DNA from: Aphelocoma coerulescens | Lineage: Eukaryota > Chordata > Aves > Passeriformes > Corvidae | Reading direction: 5' to 3' | Assembly: GCF_041296385.1 (NCBI RefSeq) | Contig: NW_027184084.1 | Coordinates: forward strand, 1,488,001 to 1,552,000 | Length of the DNA stretch: 64,000 bases | Shown: positions 42,076 through 52,879 of the stretch, piece by piece | Layout: each line of letters begins with the position of its first letter | Numbering within the stretch: position 1 is the first letter of the stretch | Translations under genes and position numbers: made by a program | The notes under the pieces: model-generated | Databases searched by the model: none | Told to the model about the DNA's origin: nothing | What the model saw: the letters and a program-made list of their open reading frames with translations, nothing else

Positions 42076-43311
42076 TCTCCCCCTCCTTTCTGCACCAAAA
42101 AAACTCCTTTGATGGATTTATCAAGCATTTGCTGTACACATTGAAACAGACAAGGCACCATTATGAGAACTATTACTATGACTGCCAAAATGCATAGGCC
42201 TGTTGTAAGACATTTCTTTACCCATGATGCTAAACCCCATCCACTAAACAAATTATCAAGCCAAGTTCCATCATCGATTCTTATTTTCGACACACCCTCT
42301 TTGAGTTGTTGTATGCTCTTATGAATAGACTCTGAGTGGTCAGACAGATTCATACAGCACATCCCCTCAAAGTCTTTGCATCCATGTCCATGGGCCAGCA
42401 AAAGAAAATCAATGGCTGTTCTATTTTGCAAAGTTTCATGCCTCACATCTTTGACCTCTGCTAAAAGGCCACTTAATGCAAGGGACATGGCATTAGATTG
42501 TTTACTCAGCCAACATCCCAATCGATCCAACTGCTTTAATGCAGCTACTGAGGCAACTGGTGGCATAAGAAGAGATGTTGCAAGCCTTTTTCCATAGCCC
42601 CATGGGGTAAAATCATCTTTGCACTCTGGTCCATATTGATACGGAATGGATCTTTTTTGTCTGTGTCTCACGTTGGCAATTGTCTTCATATTAGGAGTAA
42701 ATAGTGTAAGCTCTCCCAAAGTACATGGACCACCCTTAATGTTTGAAGGGATAGCTGGCCATGCTCTGTCTCCACATACAAAAAACATTCCTCTTGGTAA
42801 TTGCAGAGGAATAGAGCTAGGTGCAGATGAGACTACAAAAGTACTATTACACCAAAAGGAGTGGTTCTTATAGACAGGGTGATATGGAGAAACATCTCTC
42901 ATCAGTGATTGATTAATGTTTGTAGAATGGAACTCAACACAGAATTTCACTTTTACAGAACCAAGGATTTCCAATTCCTCAGGTTCATCAGAGATTTTAG
43001 GAAGATAGGGAGTCCACCATTCCCATGTATTTACTGGGGCATAGTGTTCCTAAACTTTTGATCCCGCAAAGGTACCTCGTAAGGCCCTGTCAATCTTCTC
43101 TGGGATTGGCCAATTCTCTATTGGAACATTGACTAGACAAGTTGAAAATTGATTTTCTGGAGTTGTGGTAGACAGACATAGAGTATCCAACCCTGAAGCA
43201 TTAGCTAAAGTCACCCAAACATTGGTCTTAGGTTGATCAACGGGCAAAACTACCCCACCAAAAGCAAACAAGACAAAGCAAAAAACAAACTTAACATTTG
43301 ATTAAATTTCA
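42039..43311 (-). pseudogene. env: ERV-K Env, alpharetrovirus-like
   Basis: One frame from about 43271 to the stop at 42039, broken by a single TAG at 43050-43052. Upstream, an ATG at 43311 starts a hydrophobic signal peptide in a frame that differs by one base in a T-rich run. The downstream 311-codon part has an RQKR cleavage site (residues 105-108), a coiled region (LQNRTAIDFLLLAHGHG), a CX6CC motif (C199, C206-C207) and a membrane span at about 255-278. CX6CC and the conserved LLLAHGHG block are hallmarks of alpharetrovirus TM. The stop lies 37 nt inside the LTR. The surface subunit is short, suggesting an internal loss or a divergent receptor domain. Confidence 0.88.
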
Positions 43312-43594
43312 TGTTTCTTGAAAGTTCTCTTGGCAAAAGACTCCTTCTCAAATCTCAATCTCTAAACAAATTTGTAAGAATATTTTTGTATTTCCCAGTT
43401 TTACTTTCACTTCATCTAATGATGAGGCACAAAAATATTTTATACCTTCTTTAAATAGAAAAATGAGGATTATTTGCCAAAAGATCTTTACAACATATTT
43501 GCTTATGCACTCTTACATCGACCTAAAACCTAAAATTTACAGCTTTAACAATAAAACAAGAGATTGCAGGTATGGGCTGTAGTCTCTGCGGAGT

Positions 43595-44275
43595 TCACGT
43601 CTGAATACTCTCTTCTCTACTTGTAGAGTTGTCAGCTTCTTTCTGCGCGTGATATGGTTTCACATTCTTTGCAGGAAGCCACCTAGGTCCCGCACCTGTA
43701 GAAACACAAGCAAACCCTTTGCCCCAGGTTATTAATGGGAATGGACCTTCTATTTGTCCTGTTTCTAGATTTCTAATCAGAACCAAAGGATTTTCCCTTA
43801 ATCTTGTGTGTGTGCTATTAGAGAAATGCCTAAATATTGGAGGATCAGGCTCTGCAGAAGAACTATTCAAAAAGTTATAAACATACAAAGCTTTACTTAA
43901 TCGCATCTGTGGTGTTGCTTGTGCTAGATCTCCCTTTTGCTGATCTAAAATACGTTTCAAGGAATGATGTGTCCTTTCTACAATTGCCTGACTCGTGGGC
44001 GAATAAGGAATGCCAAAAGTATGGCGAACACCCCAATTCATCAAAAATGTGGCTACCTTCTGGGCTGTATAAGCAGGACCATTATCTGTTTTTATTTCTT
44101 GAGGTACCCCCAAGGAAGCAAACGCTTGCAAAAAATGCTGACACACATGATTTGCTGTCTCTCCTGTGTGTACAGGAGCAAAAACTGCATTGGAAAATGT
44201 ATCCACTGACAGATGGATATTTTTAAATTTTCCAAAAGGCGGATATTTAGTAATATCCGTTTGCCACAATTGCAA
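43595..44275 (-). pseudogene. pol: ERV-K integrase core and C-terminus
   Basis: 226 codons with a D,D-35-E core: D7 (QTDITK), D64 (KTDNGPAY), E100 (VERTHH). C-terminal blocks ALYVYNFLN and ITWGKGFACVSTGAGPRWLPAKNVKP are present. A frameshift near 44272 separates it from the zinc-binding N-terminus at 44276-44419. Otherwise this part is open to its stop. Confidence 0.88.
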
Positions 44276-44419
44276 ACTGTAGCCCTTGAGGATTTACTGC
44301 TCCCATGGAGACAGGAGGCTGCACCAGTTGGCAATCTGGGCAGGTATTTACAATTGCTCTAGCCTGATCTCTGGAAAGACGAAACATTCTCATAAGAGCT
44401 TGTGCATTCTGGTGAAAAA
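44276..44419 (-). pseudogene. pol: ERV-K integrase zinc-binding region
   Basis: Reads HQNAQALMRMFRLSRDQ and CPDC, the C-terminal half of the HHCC motif. The first His lies on the other side of LTR-M in the RT-RNase H ORF (LSHAFF). Confidence 0.8.
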
Positions 44420-44856
44420 TGTTGGGGAATAGAATTATTGGGATCAATAAAAGAACTGTGCAAGCAATAGGGCTGGAAGTTTTTAGGCTGTGTGTGTGAG
44501 AGAGACACTTTCCATGGGAAAGTCCCTGTGTGAAGGTAAACAATCAGCCTGAGAAAAAACAGGGAGTAAAGAACTTGCAGCTGTGCTGTCCGGGAGTGAA
44601 CCAAGGGAGGTGAGCACGAAATTCTTTTGATCATAACAAGACTGTGGAAGCTTGCGAATGTAAGTCCAATTATGTAGAAATAGAAATGTATCTTGATAAG
44701 CTTTAAGCCACTTAGGAGCTAACAAGCTGGTATACTATATAAGTGCCTTTGGACTGCTAATAAACGGAGTTCATTTATCAACCATATTGGTTTGGATTCT
44801 CTTTCTCGCTCCCCCCGCCGGGGATCCGGGCTCCTCGTCCCGCGCGGCTTCCAACA
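44420..44856 (+). repeat. LTR-M, solo LTR in ERV-K integrase
   Basis: 437 bp, TGTTGGGGAATAG ... CTTCCAACA, with 6-bp duplications GAAAAA at 44414-44419 and 44857-44862. A TATA-like tactatataag (44733) and AATAAA (44759) show plus orientation. It adds an artificial tail to the RT ORF ending at 44771. Confidence 0.9.
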
Positions 44857-46168
44857 GAAAAAAGGCATGACTCAACTTTGCTTGTTCAAAAATATTTGGC
44901 AAGGTGTTCACTATGGCAACTGTTAACTTATCAGCCCTGGAGTTGCCTTCCGCCAGGAATCCTGGGAGTGAAGAATAAGCCCTAATATGGGAGACAAAAT
45001 ATTGATTAGTTCTATTTTGCACAAGTGTATAAAGACATTTAAGATGACGATACAGAGCATTATTGCTAACATCCTTCAAAACTGATCCTTCTATTCTCTT
45101 AACTATATTAGCAACATAAGCAGAATCAGTAATCAAATTAAAAGGCTCCGGGAAAAGCTGAAATGCTCTAACTACTGCTGCAAGTTCTACTACCTGGGTC
45201 GAACCCTCTACTATTTGAATATTCTGTTTCCATGCTTTAGTTTCTGGGTCTTGCCACGTTACCACCGAACAATCTGTCTTTCCCGATCCATCACTAAAAA
45301 TTGTCACAGCATCCAAAGGCACTTCACTTAACGGAGGTCTTTCTCTAAAGCTTAAGTTTGCCTGAAATAATTTATGACTAGGGAAATGAATAGAACAGGT
45401 ACCTGGATAATTCAATAATGCTATCTGAAGTTCTTCTGAGTTTAGTAATGCCCAATCAAAATATCGCTTCTTCAGAGGCAAATAAATTATCGCAAACTTT
45501 TTGCCTGCCATAGTTAACAACCTTGACCTGCCTCTGATTATAATCTGAGCTAGCATTTCCATCGTTGTGAAGATTGTTTTTGGAGATCTGTAAGGCAAAA
45601 AGACCCATTCTATTATCAATAAGGGATCTTTGGCAGAAGCATCCCATTGAAATATAAGACCATACAATTGCATTTTTCCCCCCAGTACTGCAAGGAAGAA
45701 TGGTTGTGAATCTACACAACGATGTGCTTGTCTTTTCTGAAAAGCCTCTGTTACTCTGTCAAGTGCCTTTAGAGCTTCAGGTGCGAGGGTTCTTGGGGAA
45801 GTAATGTCACAATCTCCCTTTAGCAAGTCAAAAACTGGAGCAAGTTCATCATTGGTAATCCCTAAAGTAACTCTAATCCAATTTCTCTCTCCCAAAAGCT
45901 GTTGCAAATCTTGTAAAGTATTAACTTTAATTCGAAGCTGTATCTTCTGTGGCCTAATTGACTGTTCCGTCATTTTCCATCCTAAATATTTCCACAGTGG
46001 AGTTTCCTGTATTTTTGACAAAGAAATCTCAAGTCCAGCCCTTTTAATCTCTGTTACAACACTGTCACGAGCTTCCTCCATCTCCTTCTGTGTTGGTGCT
46101 GAGATTAACAGATCATCCATGTAATGTAGAATCTTTGCTTTAGGATGTTTTCGCCTAGCTGGAGACAA
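44857..46168 (-). pseudogene. pol: ERV-K RT palm, thumb, RNase H
   Basis: The open frame runs 46168-44771, but the last 28 codons are LTR-M sequence. YMDDLLIS is at residues 16-19, only a few codons after the deletion junction with gag. Thumb (LQDLQQLLGERNWI), connection, and RNase H (IFSDGSGKTDCSVV, DSAYVANI, AEGNSRADKL) follow. No stop interrupts this 1.3-kb stretch. RT fingers, protease and all before are deleted. Confidence 0.9.
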
Positions 46169-46184
46169 GGCTTTTCTCTAAGAT

Positions 46185-46814
46185 TTCTTTCTCTCTGCTT
46201 ATCGGCAAAGGAAAGCCTATTCATATATTGAAGGCTTAAATTAAATTCATCCACTGATGCTAAACATTCATCCTGAGTTTGCACATCTGCTGTGCTACCG
46301 GCAACCCTCCGAGCTGTCATGGGGGCATCCATCTTTGCTTTCATCACTTCTGAAGATGTCATTTCCTGAGATGTAATTTCCGGGGATTCCCGCCCTCCAG
46401 CACCATACGTCACTTCCAAGGGCTCCCCCCTCTTCTCTTCACTACCCCCCCTTTTGGGCGCAGTATCACAAGCGGCCGGAGGGGGCGACTCGGGAGAGCC
46501 CGTGGTGCAGTTAAAATTTCGGAGCCACCATTAATCACTGAGCTGTTCAACAACTCTATCACCACCCGGCAAGCAGGGATTAACACAGCCGCCACCTTAT
46601 TGCGTTTCGAAGCGAGATCGTAAAGTCTAGTTGTAATATCATCCCAAACTGATTTAGTAAGAAGAGGGTCAAAGTCAACATCAGGGCAATTACGGAAAAC
46701 CCAAAGCAATAAATCTTTCACTTCCCTGCTGGGAAGAGGCTCAGAATGCAACTTGAGTAAGGCATCTAACTTATTATAAACATCCCTTTGTTCTTTTGAA
46801 ATATTTTGACCCAT
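46185..46814 (-). pseudogene. gag: ERV-K Gag matrix and spacer
   Basis: Starts MGQNISKEQRDVYNKL at 46814 (Gly-2 fits myristoylation) and runs through a ~90-residue helical matrix (EVKDLLLWVFRNCP, VWDDITTRLYDLAS, PACRVVIELLN). The frame shifts near 46420, and a spacer (MTSSEVMKAKMDAPM, DECLASVDEFNLSLQYM) continues to about 46185, where the deletion joins RT. The matrix resembles that of ERV-B. Confidence 0.87.
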
Positions 46815-47028
46815 CTCTTAACCTACCCGGTCCTTGCCTCCACTCAACATTGAAGACAGTTATCCTACCGGCGTGCTATGGGAGAAATTGGCCCGCGACC
46901 CTCCATCAAGCTTCCTTTCAGCTTCAGCTTCCGCCGGATCACCCTTCATTTCAGGGTTCAGCTAATTTAACTCACGTTGACTGGGGGAATCCTCTTCATC
47001 CTGACTCCGACCTCTGCGCCGTAAATCC

Positions 47029-47046
47029 ACTGCACACTGGGCACCA
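47029..47046 (-). other. Primer-binding site of ERV-K
   Basis: Minus-strand TGGTGCCCAGTGTGCAGT begins 2 nt inside the 5' LTR. I do not assign the tRNA. Confidence 0.6.
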
Positions 47047-47048
47047 CA

Positions 47049-47594
47049 TGTCAAATTTTGCCCGTGTTCATGTGTCGGAGGAAAATAATTTTCAGGGATG
47101 GGACTATGCAATTACACGAATTTATTGTTTAAAATAACAAACGCATGAGTCGAGGCATGAGATTTTACAATACCTCCGAATAATGGCGACTAGTCACAAG
47201 ATTTAGAGTTGCATCGTAATTTATAACTTTCTTATCCAATAGACACTTAAAATGACACTTTGTTTTGGATTTATGACCTATCACCTGTGGCACTTCTCAC
47301 CACAATGCAGCTATGTCTTGACCAATAACTTCTCATGTCACGTACACACAGATGTCTCTCTTATACCATCTACATTCTTAACTTAAACTATATAAAATCA
47401 CACTATTATATTTTAAAACCCTCCACCAAAACACCCAGTGTACCATTTTACTTATAATTATAGGAATACAAGTTTGTAATCCTTTTGCTTAAAGTCTATA
47501 AATCTCTGTCAATTAAGCCAGACCTAGTCTCTTCCAGGGTTGCAAATCAAAGCCTCCTTAAATTGCAGGAGTTTCTACTCCTCTGTCTCCCACA
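47049..47594 (-). repeat. 5' LTR of ERV-K
   Basis: 546 bp, near-identical to 41536-42075, with differences concentrated at the left (R/U5) end and a 6-bp ATTATA length change. Confidence 0.93.
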
Positions 47595-47879
47595 GGTCAC
47601 GAGTTCTTCACTCTTTTATAGGTTTGGTTCATTTGCATAGCAGGGCTAATTCTCCAATTAAAGCTTCAGTTTTGCCCTCAGATTACCCCCCGCTTAGAGG
47701 CTCTTTGGTTTATACCTTTTGGCCTAGGAAAGTCTAAGTGTCCTTGAAGAGCAGGCCCAGAGAGGCTTTGTTATGTCTACCTAGCACGAGAGCAGAAATT
47801 AACAGGCAACAAGAAACTTTCAGAGTTACACACTAAGCAGTACAGAATCTGAAAAATATAAAAGTTAAAACCTAAGGCA
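47595..47879 (-). repeat. LTR-L, right part
   Basis: Continues LTR-L beyond ERV-K, beginning with the second GGTCAC copy. Its right edge cctaaggca abuts a purine tract (CTAAAGGGGGGGAAAT on the minus strand), so it is a 3' LTR. Confidence 0.72.
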
Positions 47880-48626
47880 TAATTTCCCCCCCTTTAGAGG
47901 CTTGATAAGGCCTCTATCTTGTCAAGACTCTATTCTAAATATTCTAAATATCTACTAATAATATGTGTCTAACAGCAGAATATATCTACAAACAAGAATG
48001 ATAATTACAATCATTATATACAATCTTTAATCCAGGGTCAGTTTGGTAACCATGAAACCAGGGTGTGGAAAATACAATCCGCTTTGAATGTTATCCAATG
48101 TAAAATCTAAGTTATTCCTCAAATTGTAAACAAATTTTGTTGATCTTTTCACTTCAGTTTACATGTCAATTATTAGTTTTGTATCCAAATGAATGGATAT
48201 ACTTTGGACTAGAATCATATGCAAAACTTTGTTCCAAACCTGAGCCAGGGTTACCAACTGTATAAATAATAAGCACAGGAAAAATCATTTAAACTACATC
48301 ATCTTTGTTTGTATCCGTCTCTGTTTTCTCAGTTGTTTCAGGAGCAGAAGCCTTCTTAACTCTGGAGTAGCGAATCTAGGGTCCTTTGCCTGCGACTTTG
48401 ACTGCGGTGAGGGAGGTCAGCAAAATCTGGGATGGTCCTCTCCACTTGGCCTGTAGAGGATCACTGTCCCACCGCTTGACACAGACCCAGTCTCCAGGCT
48501 GGAAGGGATGTGCAGGTGTGTCCAGTCCTATGGGTCTGGATAACACAACGTAATTCTGGAGCTTCTGCAAAGTAGAACCTAAAGCCATTAGATATCTCTG
48601 CAAATCAAGTTTTCCCCTCATGTGAA
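47880..48626 (-). pseudogene. Class I-like ERV: integrase tail and env remnant
   Basis: 48376-48621 encodes the integrase C-terminal domain (FQPGDWVCVKRWDSDPLQAKWRGPSQILL, interrupted here only by my citation limit) ending in TAVKVAGKGP. This GDWVxVKRW ... WxGPxxxLLTxxTAVKVxG design is typical of gammaretrovirus-like integrases. An SRVKKA block and a stop follow around 48290-48360. A short hydrophobic start (MIFPVLIIYTVG) may be the beginning of env, but the following 350 bp is full of stops. Cut at 48626 by ERVL-2. Confidence 0.72.
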
Positions 48627-49547
48627 TGTCTAGGTTTGAAAGACAGGTGTCTGCTAAGGAAGGCAGAAGCCTCCCTTGAAGTGGCAGATATAACCCCTTT
48701 CCCCCTGAGTTATTATGATTTTGAAATCAAGGGTCTTTAGGCAAAGATGTGGGAAATAGGAATAACAGTTCTTTACTATAGATAGATAGATAGATAACCA
48801 GTCGAACAAAACAACAACAACTATGACAATAACAGCAAACACAAACCCAGTCCCAGCCTTCTCAGCTGTCAGGCTACTCCCCCTCGGGTGCAGTTCCGCT
48901 CGCAGCCGGCAGGGATCGCTGGCGGCTCCCGGTGAGCAGGGCAGGTGCGATGGTTCCCCCGCGGCTGCAGGGGGCGCTCCGGAGCGAGCTCGGGGAACAC
49001 GCGGCACTGGTAGCCTGGGATCCCGGGGAAGGGTGGAACAAAGGCTTCACAAACTCTGGGCAGCCGGTCCTGGACTCCCGGAACAGCAGGCTGGAAATGG
49101 CAAGGCCGGAGCGGCAGGCACAAACACAAATCCTGGGTGGCAGACGAGATGTATCCAAAAGGGGAACCCCCCGGGGCTCCAGGCAGGCAGGGTGAGCACG
49201 GCTACAGCGTAGCGAAGGCTCGAAACAACAGCGGTGCAGGGCGGCCACAGCCCCAGCCTCCAGCAGGGCAGGGAAAACAGCCTTGGGATCCCAGTGTTGT
49301 TTCCAGCAGAAAGGAAAGACGCCGAAAACAGGAACCAGCAGCTCTTCTCTCCGCGGCTTCTCTCTCCAGACGCTGAGAGCAAACTCCCAACACGCCCAGG
49401 TGAAACAAAAAGTAGCCAGGCCCACCCCACCCCCCAAAACGGGCTGCTTTGTCTTTCTTAAGTATAGTCATTTGTCCCCTAGCAACATGCATATGGGAGA
49501 AAATTCCTCTAACAGAAAAAAACTAGGACAAAACTAAAACCCCAACA
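48627..49547 (-). repeat. 3' LTR of ERVL-2 (LTR-A)
   Basis: 921 bp, TGTTGGGG ... CTAGACA on the minus strand. A (GATA)n run at 48779-48797 stands where other copies have (TA)n. An AGTAAA polyadenylation-like signal lies beside it. Open frames within it are incidental. Confidence 0.93.
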
Positions 49548-49565
49548 TTATCCACCCCGAATTTT
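49548..49565 (-). other. Polypurine tract of ERVL-2
   Basis: Minus-strand AAAATTCGGGGTGGATAA abuts the 3' LTR. Confidence 0.75.
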
Positions 49566-49684
49566 TTCCCATACTAACATGTTACATGAAACTTAACCTT
49601 TTTAACCATATAAATACATGCATCACCCAAATTATATACATATGTACATGCTGATACTGATACAAGTACAGAGCCATGGGTAGT

Positions 49685-52600
49685 TCACCCTAAAACAAGG
49701 TCCCCTTGCGGTATGCATCGGGTCTCTCCATCCCTTTGCATCACCCACCAGGTACAACCTGGTCCCTGAGCAAAAACAACCCCACGGATGGGTTTGTCTT
49801 TGCTCAAGGCAGACTTTACCCAAACAGTTTTTCCAAGCATACCTCTCACGTGCACCACTGGAACCTTATCCCCATCTGTTGTTTGTAGGGGTTCGGATTG
49901 GGCAGGGCCTGCTCGGCTGGTGGAGCCTCGGGTGTTAAACAACCAGGTGGCTCTTGCTAAATGCACCTCCCAGTTTTTGAAAGTCCCCCCACCCAGTGCC
50001 TTCAAGGTGGTTTTAAGCAGTCCATTACACCGCTCAACCTTCCCAGCTCCTGGTACATGGTAAGGGATGTGGTACACCCACTCAATGCCATGTTCTCTAG
50101 CCCAGGTGTTTATAAGGCTGTTCTTGAAGTGAGTCCCATTGTCAGATTCAATTCTCTCAGGGGTACCATGCCTCCAAAGGACTTGCTTTTCGAGGCCCAG
50201 GATGGTGTTCCGGGCCGTAGCGTGAGGCACAGGGTAGGTCTCCAGCCATCCTGTGGTGGCTTCTACCATCGTGAGCACATGGCGCTTGCCTTGGCAGGTT
50301 TGAGGCAGTGTGATGTAGTCAATCTGCCAGGCCTCCCCATACTTGTATTTGGACCACCGCCCACCATACCACAGGGGCTTCACCCGCTTGGTCTGCTTGA
50401 TCGCAGCGCATGTCTCACAGTCATGGATGACCTGGGAGATACTGTCCATGGTCAGATCCACCCCTCGGTCTCGTGCCCACTTATAGGTGGCATCTCTGCC
50501 CTGATGGCCTGAGGCATCATGGGCCCATCGAGCTAGGAACAGCTCTCCTTTATGTTGCCAATCCAAGTCTATCTGGGACACCTCTATTTTCGCAGCCTGA
50601 TCTACCTGCTTGTTATTACGATGTTCTTCGTTAGCCCGGCTCTTGGGAATGTGAGCATCTACATGACGGGCCTTCACAGATAGCTTCTCTACTCGAGCGG
50701 CAATGTCTTTCCACTCCTCAGCAGCCCAGATTGGTTTTCCTCTGCGCTGCCATTTTGCCTTATTCCACCTTTCCAGCCAACCCCACAGAGCATTGGCTAC
50801 CATCCATGAATCAGTGTAAAGGTAGAGCTTTGGCCACTTCTCTCTTTCAGCAATGTCCAGAGCTAATTGAACGGCTTTGAGTTCAGCAAATTGGCTCGAT
50901 CCACCTTCTCCTTCCGTAGCCTGTGCAACTTGTCGTGTGGGGCACCATACAGCGGCTTTCCATTTCCGGCTAGCGCCTACAATTCGGCAGGAACCATCAG
51001 TGAAGAGGGCATATTGTCTTTCACTCTCTGGTAGCTCGTTGTATGGTGGGGCTTCTTCGGAACGCGTCACCTGCTCCTCTTCTTCTTCAGAAGATAACCC
51101 AAAAGTCTCACCTTCTGGCCAGTTCGTAATTATTTCCAAGATCCCAGGGCGACTTGGGTTTCCAATTCGGGCGCGCTGCGTGATGAGGGCGATCCATTTG
51201 CTCCAAGTAGCATCAGTGGCGTGATGCGTGGAGGGAACCTTTCCTTTGAACATCCACCCCAGCACCGGTAGTCGGGGTGCCAGGAGGAGTTGTGCCTCAG
51301 TTCCAATTACCTCTGAGGCAGCTTGGACTCCTTCATAGGCTGCCAAGATTTCTTTCTCTGTGGGAGTGTAGTTGGCTTCGGACCCTCTGTAGCTTCGGCT
51401 CCAGAATCGCAGCGGTCGGCCCCGAGTCTCACCAGGAACCTTCTGCCAGAGGCTCCAGGGCAGACCATTGTTCCCGGCTGCAGAGTAGAGCACGTTCTTC
51501 ACCTCTGGTCCTGTCCTGACTGGGCCAAGGGCTACGGCGTGAGCGATTTCCTGCTTGATCTGGGCAAAGGCTTGCTGTTGTTCTGGGCCCCAGTGGAAAT
51601 CGTTCTTCTTGCGGGTAACCAGGTAGAGAGGGCTCACAATCTGGCTGTACTCAGGAATGTGCATCCTCCAGAAACCTATGGCGCCTAGGAAAGCTTGTGT
51701 TTCCTTCTTGTTGGTTGGTGGAGACATCGCAGTGATCTTATTGATGACCTCAGTGGGAATCTGACGCCGTCCATCTTGCCACTTCACTCCCAGGAACTGG
51801 ATCTCTCGGGCAGGCCCCTTGACTTTGCTCTTCTTGATGGCGAAACCAGCTTTTAGGAGAATTTGGATTATTCTCTCTCCTTTCTCAAACACTTCTGTTG
51901 CGGTGTTCCCCCACACAATGATGTCATCAATGTACTGCAGATGTTCTGGGGCCTCACCCTTTTCCAGTGCAGCCTGGATCAGTCCATGGCAGATGGTGGG
52001 ACTGTGCTTCCACCCCTGGGGCAGTCGGTTCCAGGTGTACTGCACACCCCTCCAGGTGAAAGCAAACTGAGGCCTGCACTCTGCTGCCAAAGGAATGGAG
52101 AAAAATGCATTGGCAATGTCAATAGTGGCATACCACTTTGCTGCTTTGGACTCCAGCTCATACTGGAGCTCCAACATGTCGGGCACAGCAGCGCTCAGCG
52201 GTGGAGTCACTTCATTCAAGCCACGATAATCCGCAGTCAATCTCCATTCCCCATCAGACTTGCGCACAGGCCAAATGGGGCTGTTGAAGGGTGAGTGGGT
52301 CTTGCTGACCACGCCTTGGCTCTCCAGCTCACGAATCATCTTGTGGATGGGAATCACAGCATCTCGATTTGTCCGATACTGCCGGCGGTGCACTGTCGAG
52401 GTGGCAATTGGCACTCGTTGCTCTTCCACTTTCAGGAGCCCAACTGCAGAAGGATTCTCAGACAGTCCGGACAGGGTGTTCAACTGCCTAATGCCCTCTG
52501 CCTCCACAGCAGCAATCCCAAACGCCCACCTGAGTCCCTTTGGGTCTTTGTAATAGCCATTCCGGAGGAAGTCTATGCCCAGAATACACGGGGCCTCTGG

Positions 52601-52813
52601 GCCGGTCACAATCGGATGCTTTTGCCACTCCTTCCCAGTCAGGCTCACCTCGGCTTCCAAAAGGGTCAACTGCTGTGATCCCCCAGTCACCCCAGCGATG
52701 GATACAGGTTCTGCCCCCACATGTCCCGATGGCATTAAAGTACACTGTGCCCCAGTATCAACCAATGCATCATATTTTTGTGGCTCTGATGTGCCAGGCC
52801 ATCGGATCCACAC
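49685..52813 (-). CDS. pol: ERVL-2 Pol: protease, RT, RNase H, integrase
   Basis: 1042 codons without a break. Protease LVDTGAQC at 18-25; RT with LPQGWKHS at 264-271 and YIDDIIVWG at 294-302; an acidic linker (LSSEEEEEQV) near 595; RNase H with FTDGSC and TDSWMV; integrase with AHDASGH ... CETC, and the core triad in WQID, ESDNGTHF and KVERC; a C-terminal domain ending in GCTWWV. The first codon of the open stretch is GTG and the frame is open from the gag UAG, so Pol is probably translated as a Gag-Pol readthrough product. Class III is inferred from YIDD and structure. All catalytic residues I can check are present. Confidence 0.94.
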   Translation of the reverse strand: MWIRWPGTSEPQKYDALVDTGAQCTLMPSGHVGAEPVSIAGVTGGSQQLTLLEAEVSLTGKEWQKHPIVTGPEAPCILGIDFLRNGYYKDPKGLRWAFGIAAVEAEGIRQLNTLSGLSENPSAVGLLKVEEQRVPIATSTVHRRQYRTNRDAVIPIHKMIRELESQGVVSKTHSPFNSPIWPVRKSDGEWRLTADYRGLNEVTPPLSAAVPDMLELQYELESKAAKWYATIDIANAFFSIPLAAECRPQFAFTWRGVQYTWNRLPQGWKHSPTICHGLIQAALEKGEAPEHLQYIDDIIVWGNTATEVFEKGERIIQILLKAGFAIKKSKVKGPAREIQFLGVKWQDGRRQIPTEVINKITAMSPPTNKKETQAFLGAIGFWRMHIPEYSQIVSPLYLVTRKKNDFHWGPEQQQAFAQIKQEIAHAVALGPVRTGPEVKNVLYSAAGNNGLPWSLWQKVPGETRGRPLRFWSRSYRGSEANYTPTEKEILAAYEGVQAASEVIGTEAQLLLAPRLPVLGWMFKGKVPSTHHATDATWSKWIALITQRARIGNPSRPGILEIITNWPEGETFGLSSEEEEEQVTRSEEAPPYNELPESERQYALFTDGSCRIVGASRKWKAAVWCPTRQVAQATEGEGGSSQFAELKAVQLALDIAEREKWPKLYLYTDSWMVANALWGWLERWNKAKWQRRGKPIWAAEEWKDIAARVEKLSVKARHVDAHIPKSRANEEHRNNKQVDQAAKIEVSQIDLDWQHKGELFLARWAHDASGHQGRDATYKWARDRGVDLTMDSISQVIHDCETCAAIKQTKRVKPLWYGGRWSKYKYGEAWQIDYITLPQTCQGKRHVLTMVEATTGWLETYPVPHATARNTILGLEKQVLWRHGTPERIESDNGTHFKNSLINTWAREHGIEWVYHIPYHVPGAGKVERCNGLLKTTLKALGGGTFKNWEVHLARATWLFNTRGSTSRAGPAQSEPLQTTDGDKVPVVHVRGMLGKTVWVKSALSKDKPIRGVVFAQGPGCTWWVMQRDGETRCIPQGDLVLG

Positions 52814-52834
52814 CGTCCAGAAAACCCGGTTCTC

Positions 52835-52879
52835 CCGTGCCTCTTCCTGGCTAGAGGCAGGGCCCCTCTAGCCCTGGTT
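52835..52879 (-). promoter_or_regulatory. Gag-UAG-Pol readthrough site of ERVL-2
   Basis: TAG at 52868-52870 ends gag in the pol frame; the following AGGGGCCCTGCCTCTAGCC is the same as in ERVL-1, although the flanking coding regions differ at many sites. Confidence 0.65.

Larger units (their letters stand above)
41536..47594 (-). mobile_element. ERV-K: deleted alpharetrovirus-like provirus
   Basis: 6059 bp with duplications GGTCAC at 41530-41535 and 47595-47600. Order leftward: 5' LTR, gag matrix and spacer, then a large deletion that fuses gag to the RT palm, RNase H, integrase, env and 3' LTR. Capsid, nucleocapsid, protease and the RT fingers are missing. A solo LTR-M interrupts integrase. 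Env is alpharetrovirus-like. LTRs are nearly identical, so the insertion is recent relative to its damage. A copy lies at 56276-62334. Confidence 0.93.
40312..49260. repeat. Tandem duplication, copy 1
   Basis: The segment recurs at 55052-64000 with a constant offset of 14740 bp and only six substitutions noted by eye, all in LTR-A sequence. The left boundary falls inside the solo LTR at 40106-41008, within the shared 40312-40345. The right end of the copy is set by the window end, so the unit extends further and includes ERVL-2. Confidence 0.93.
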
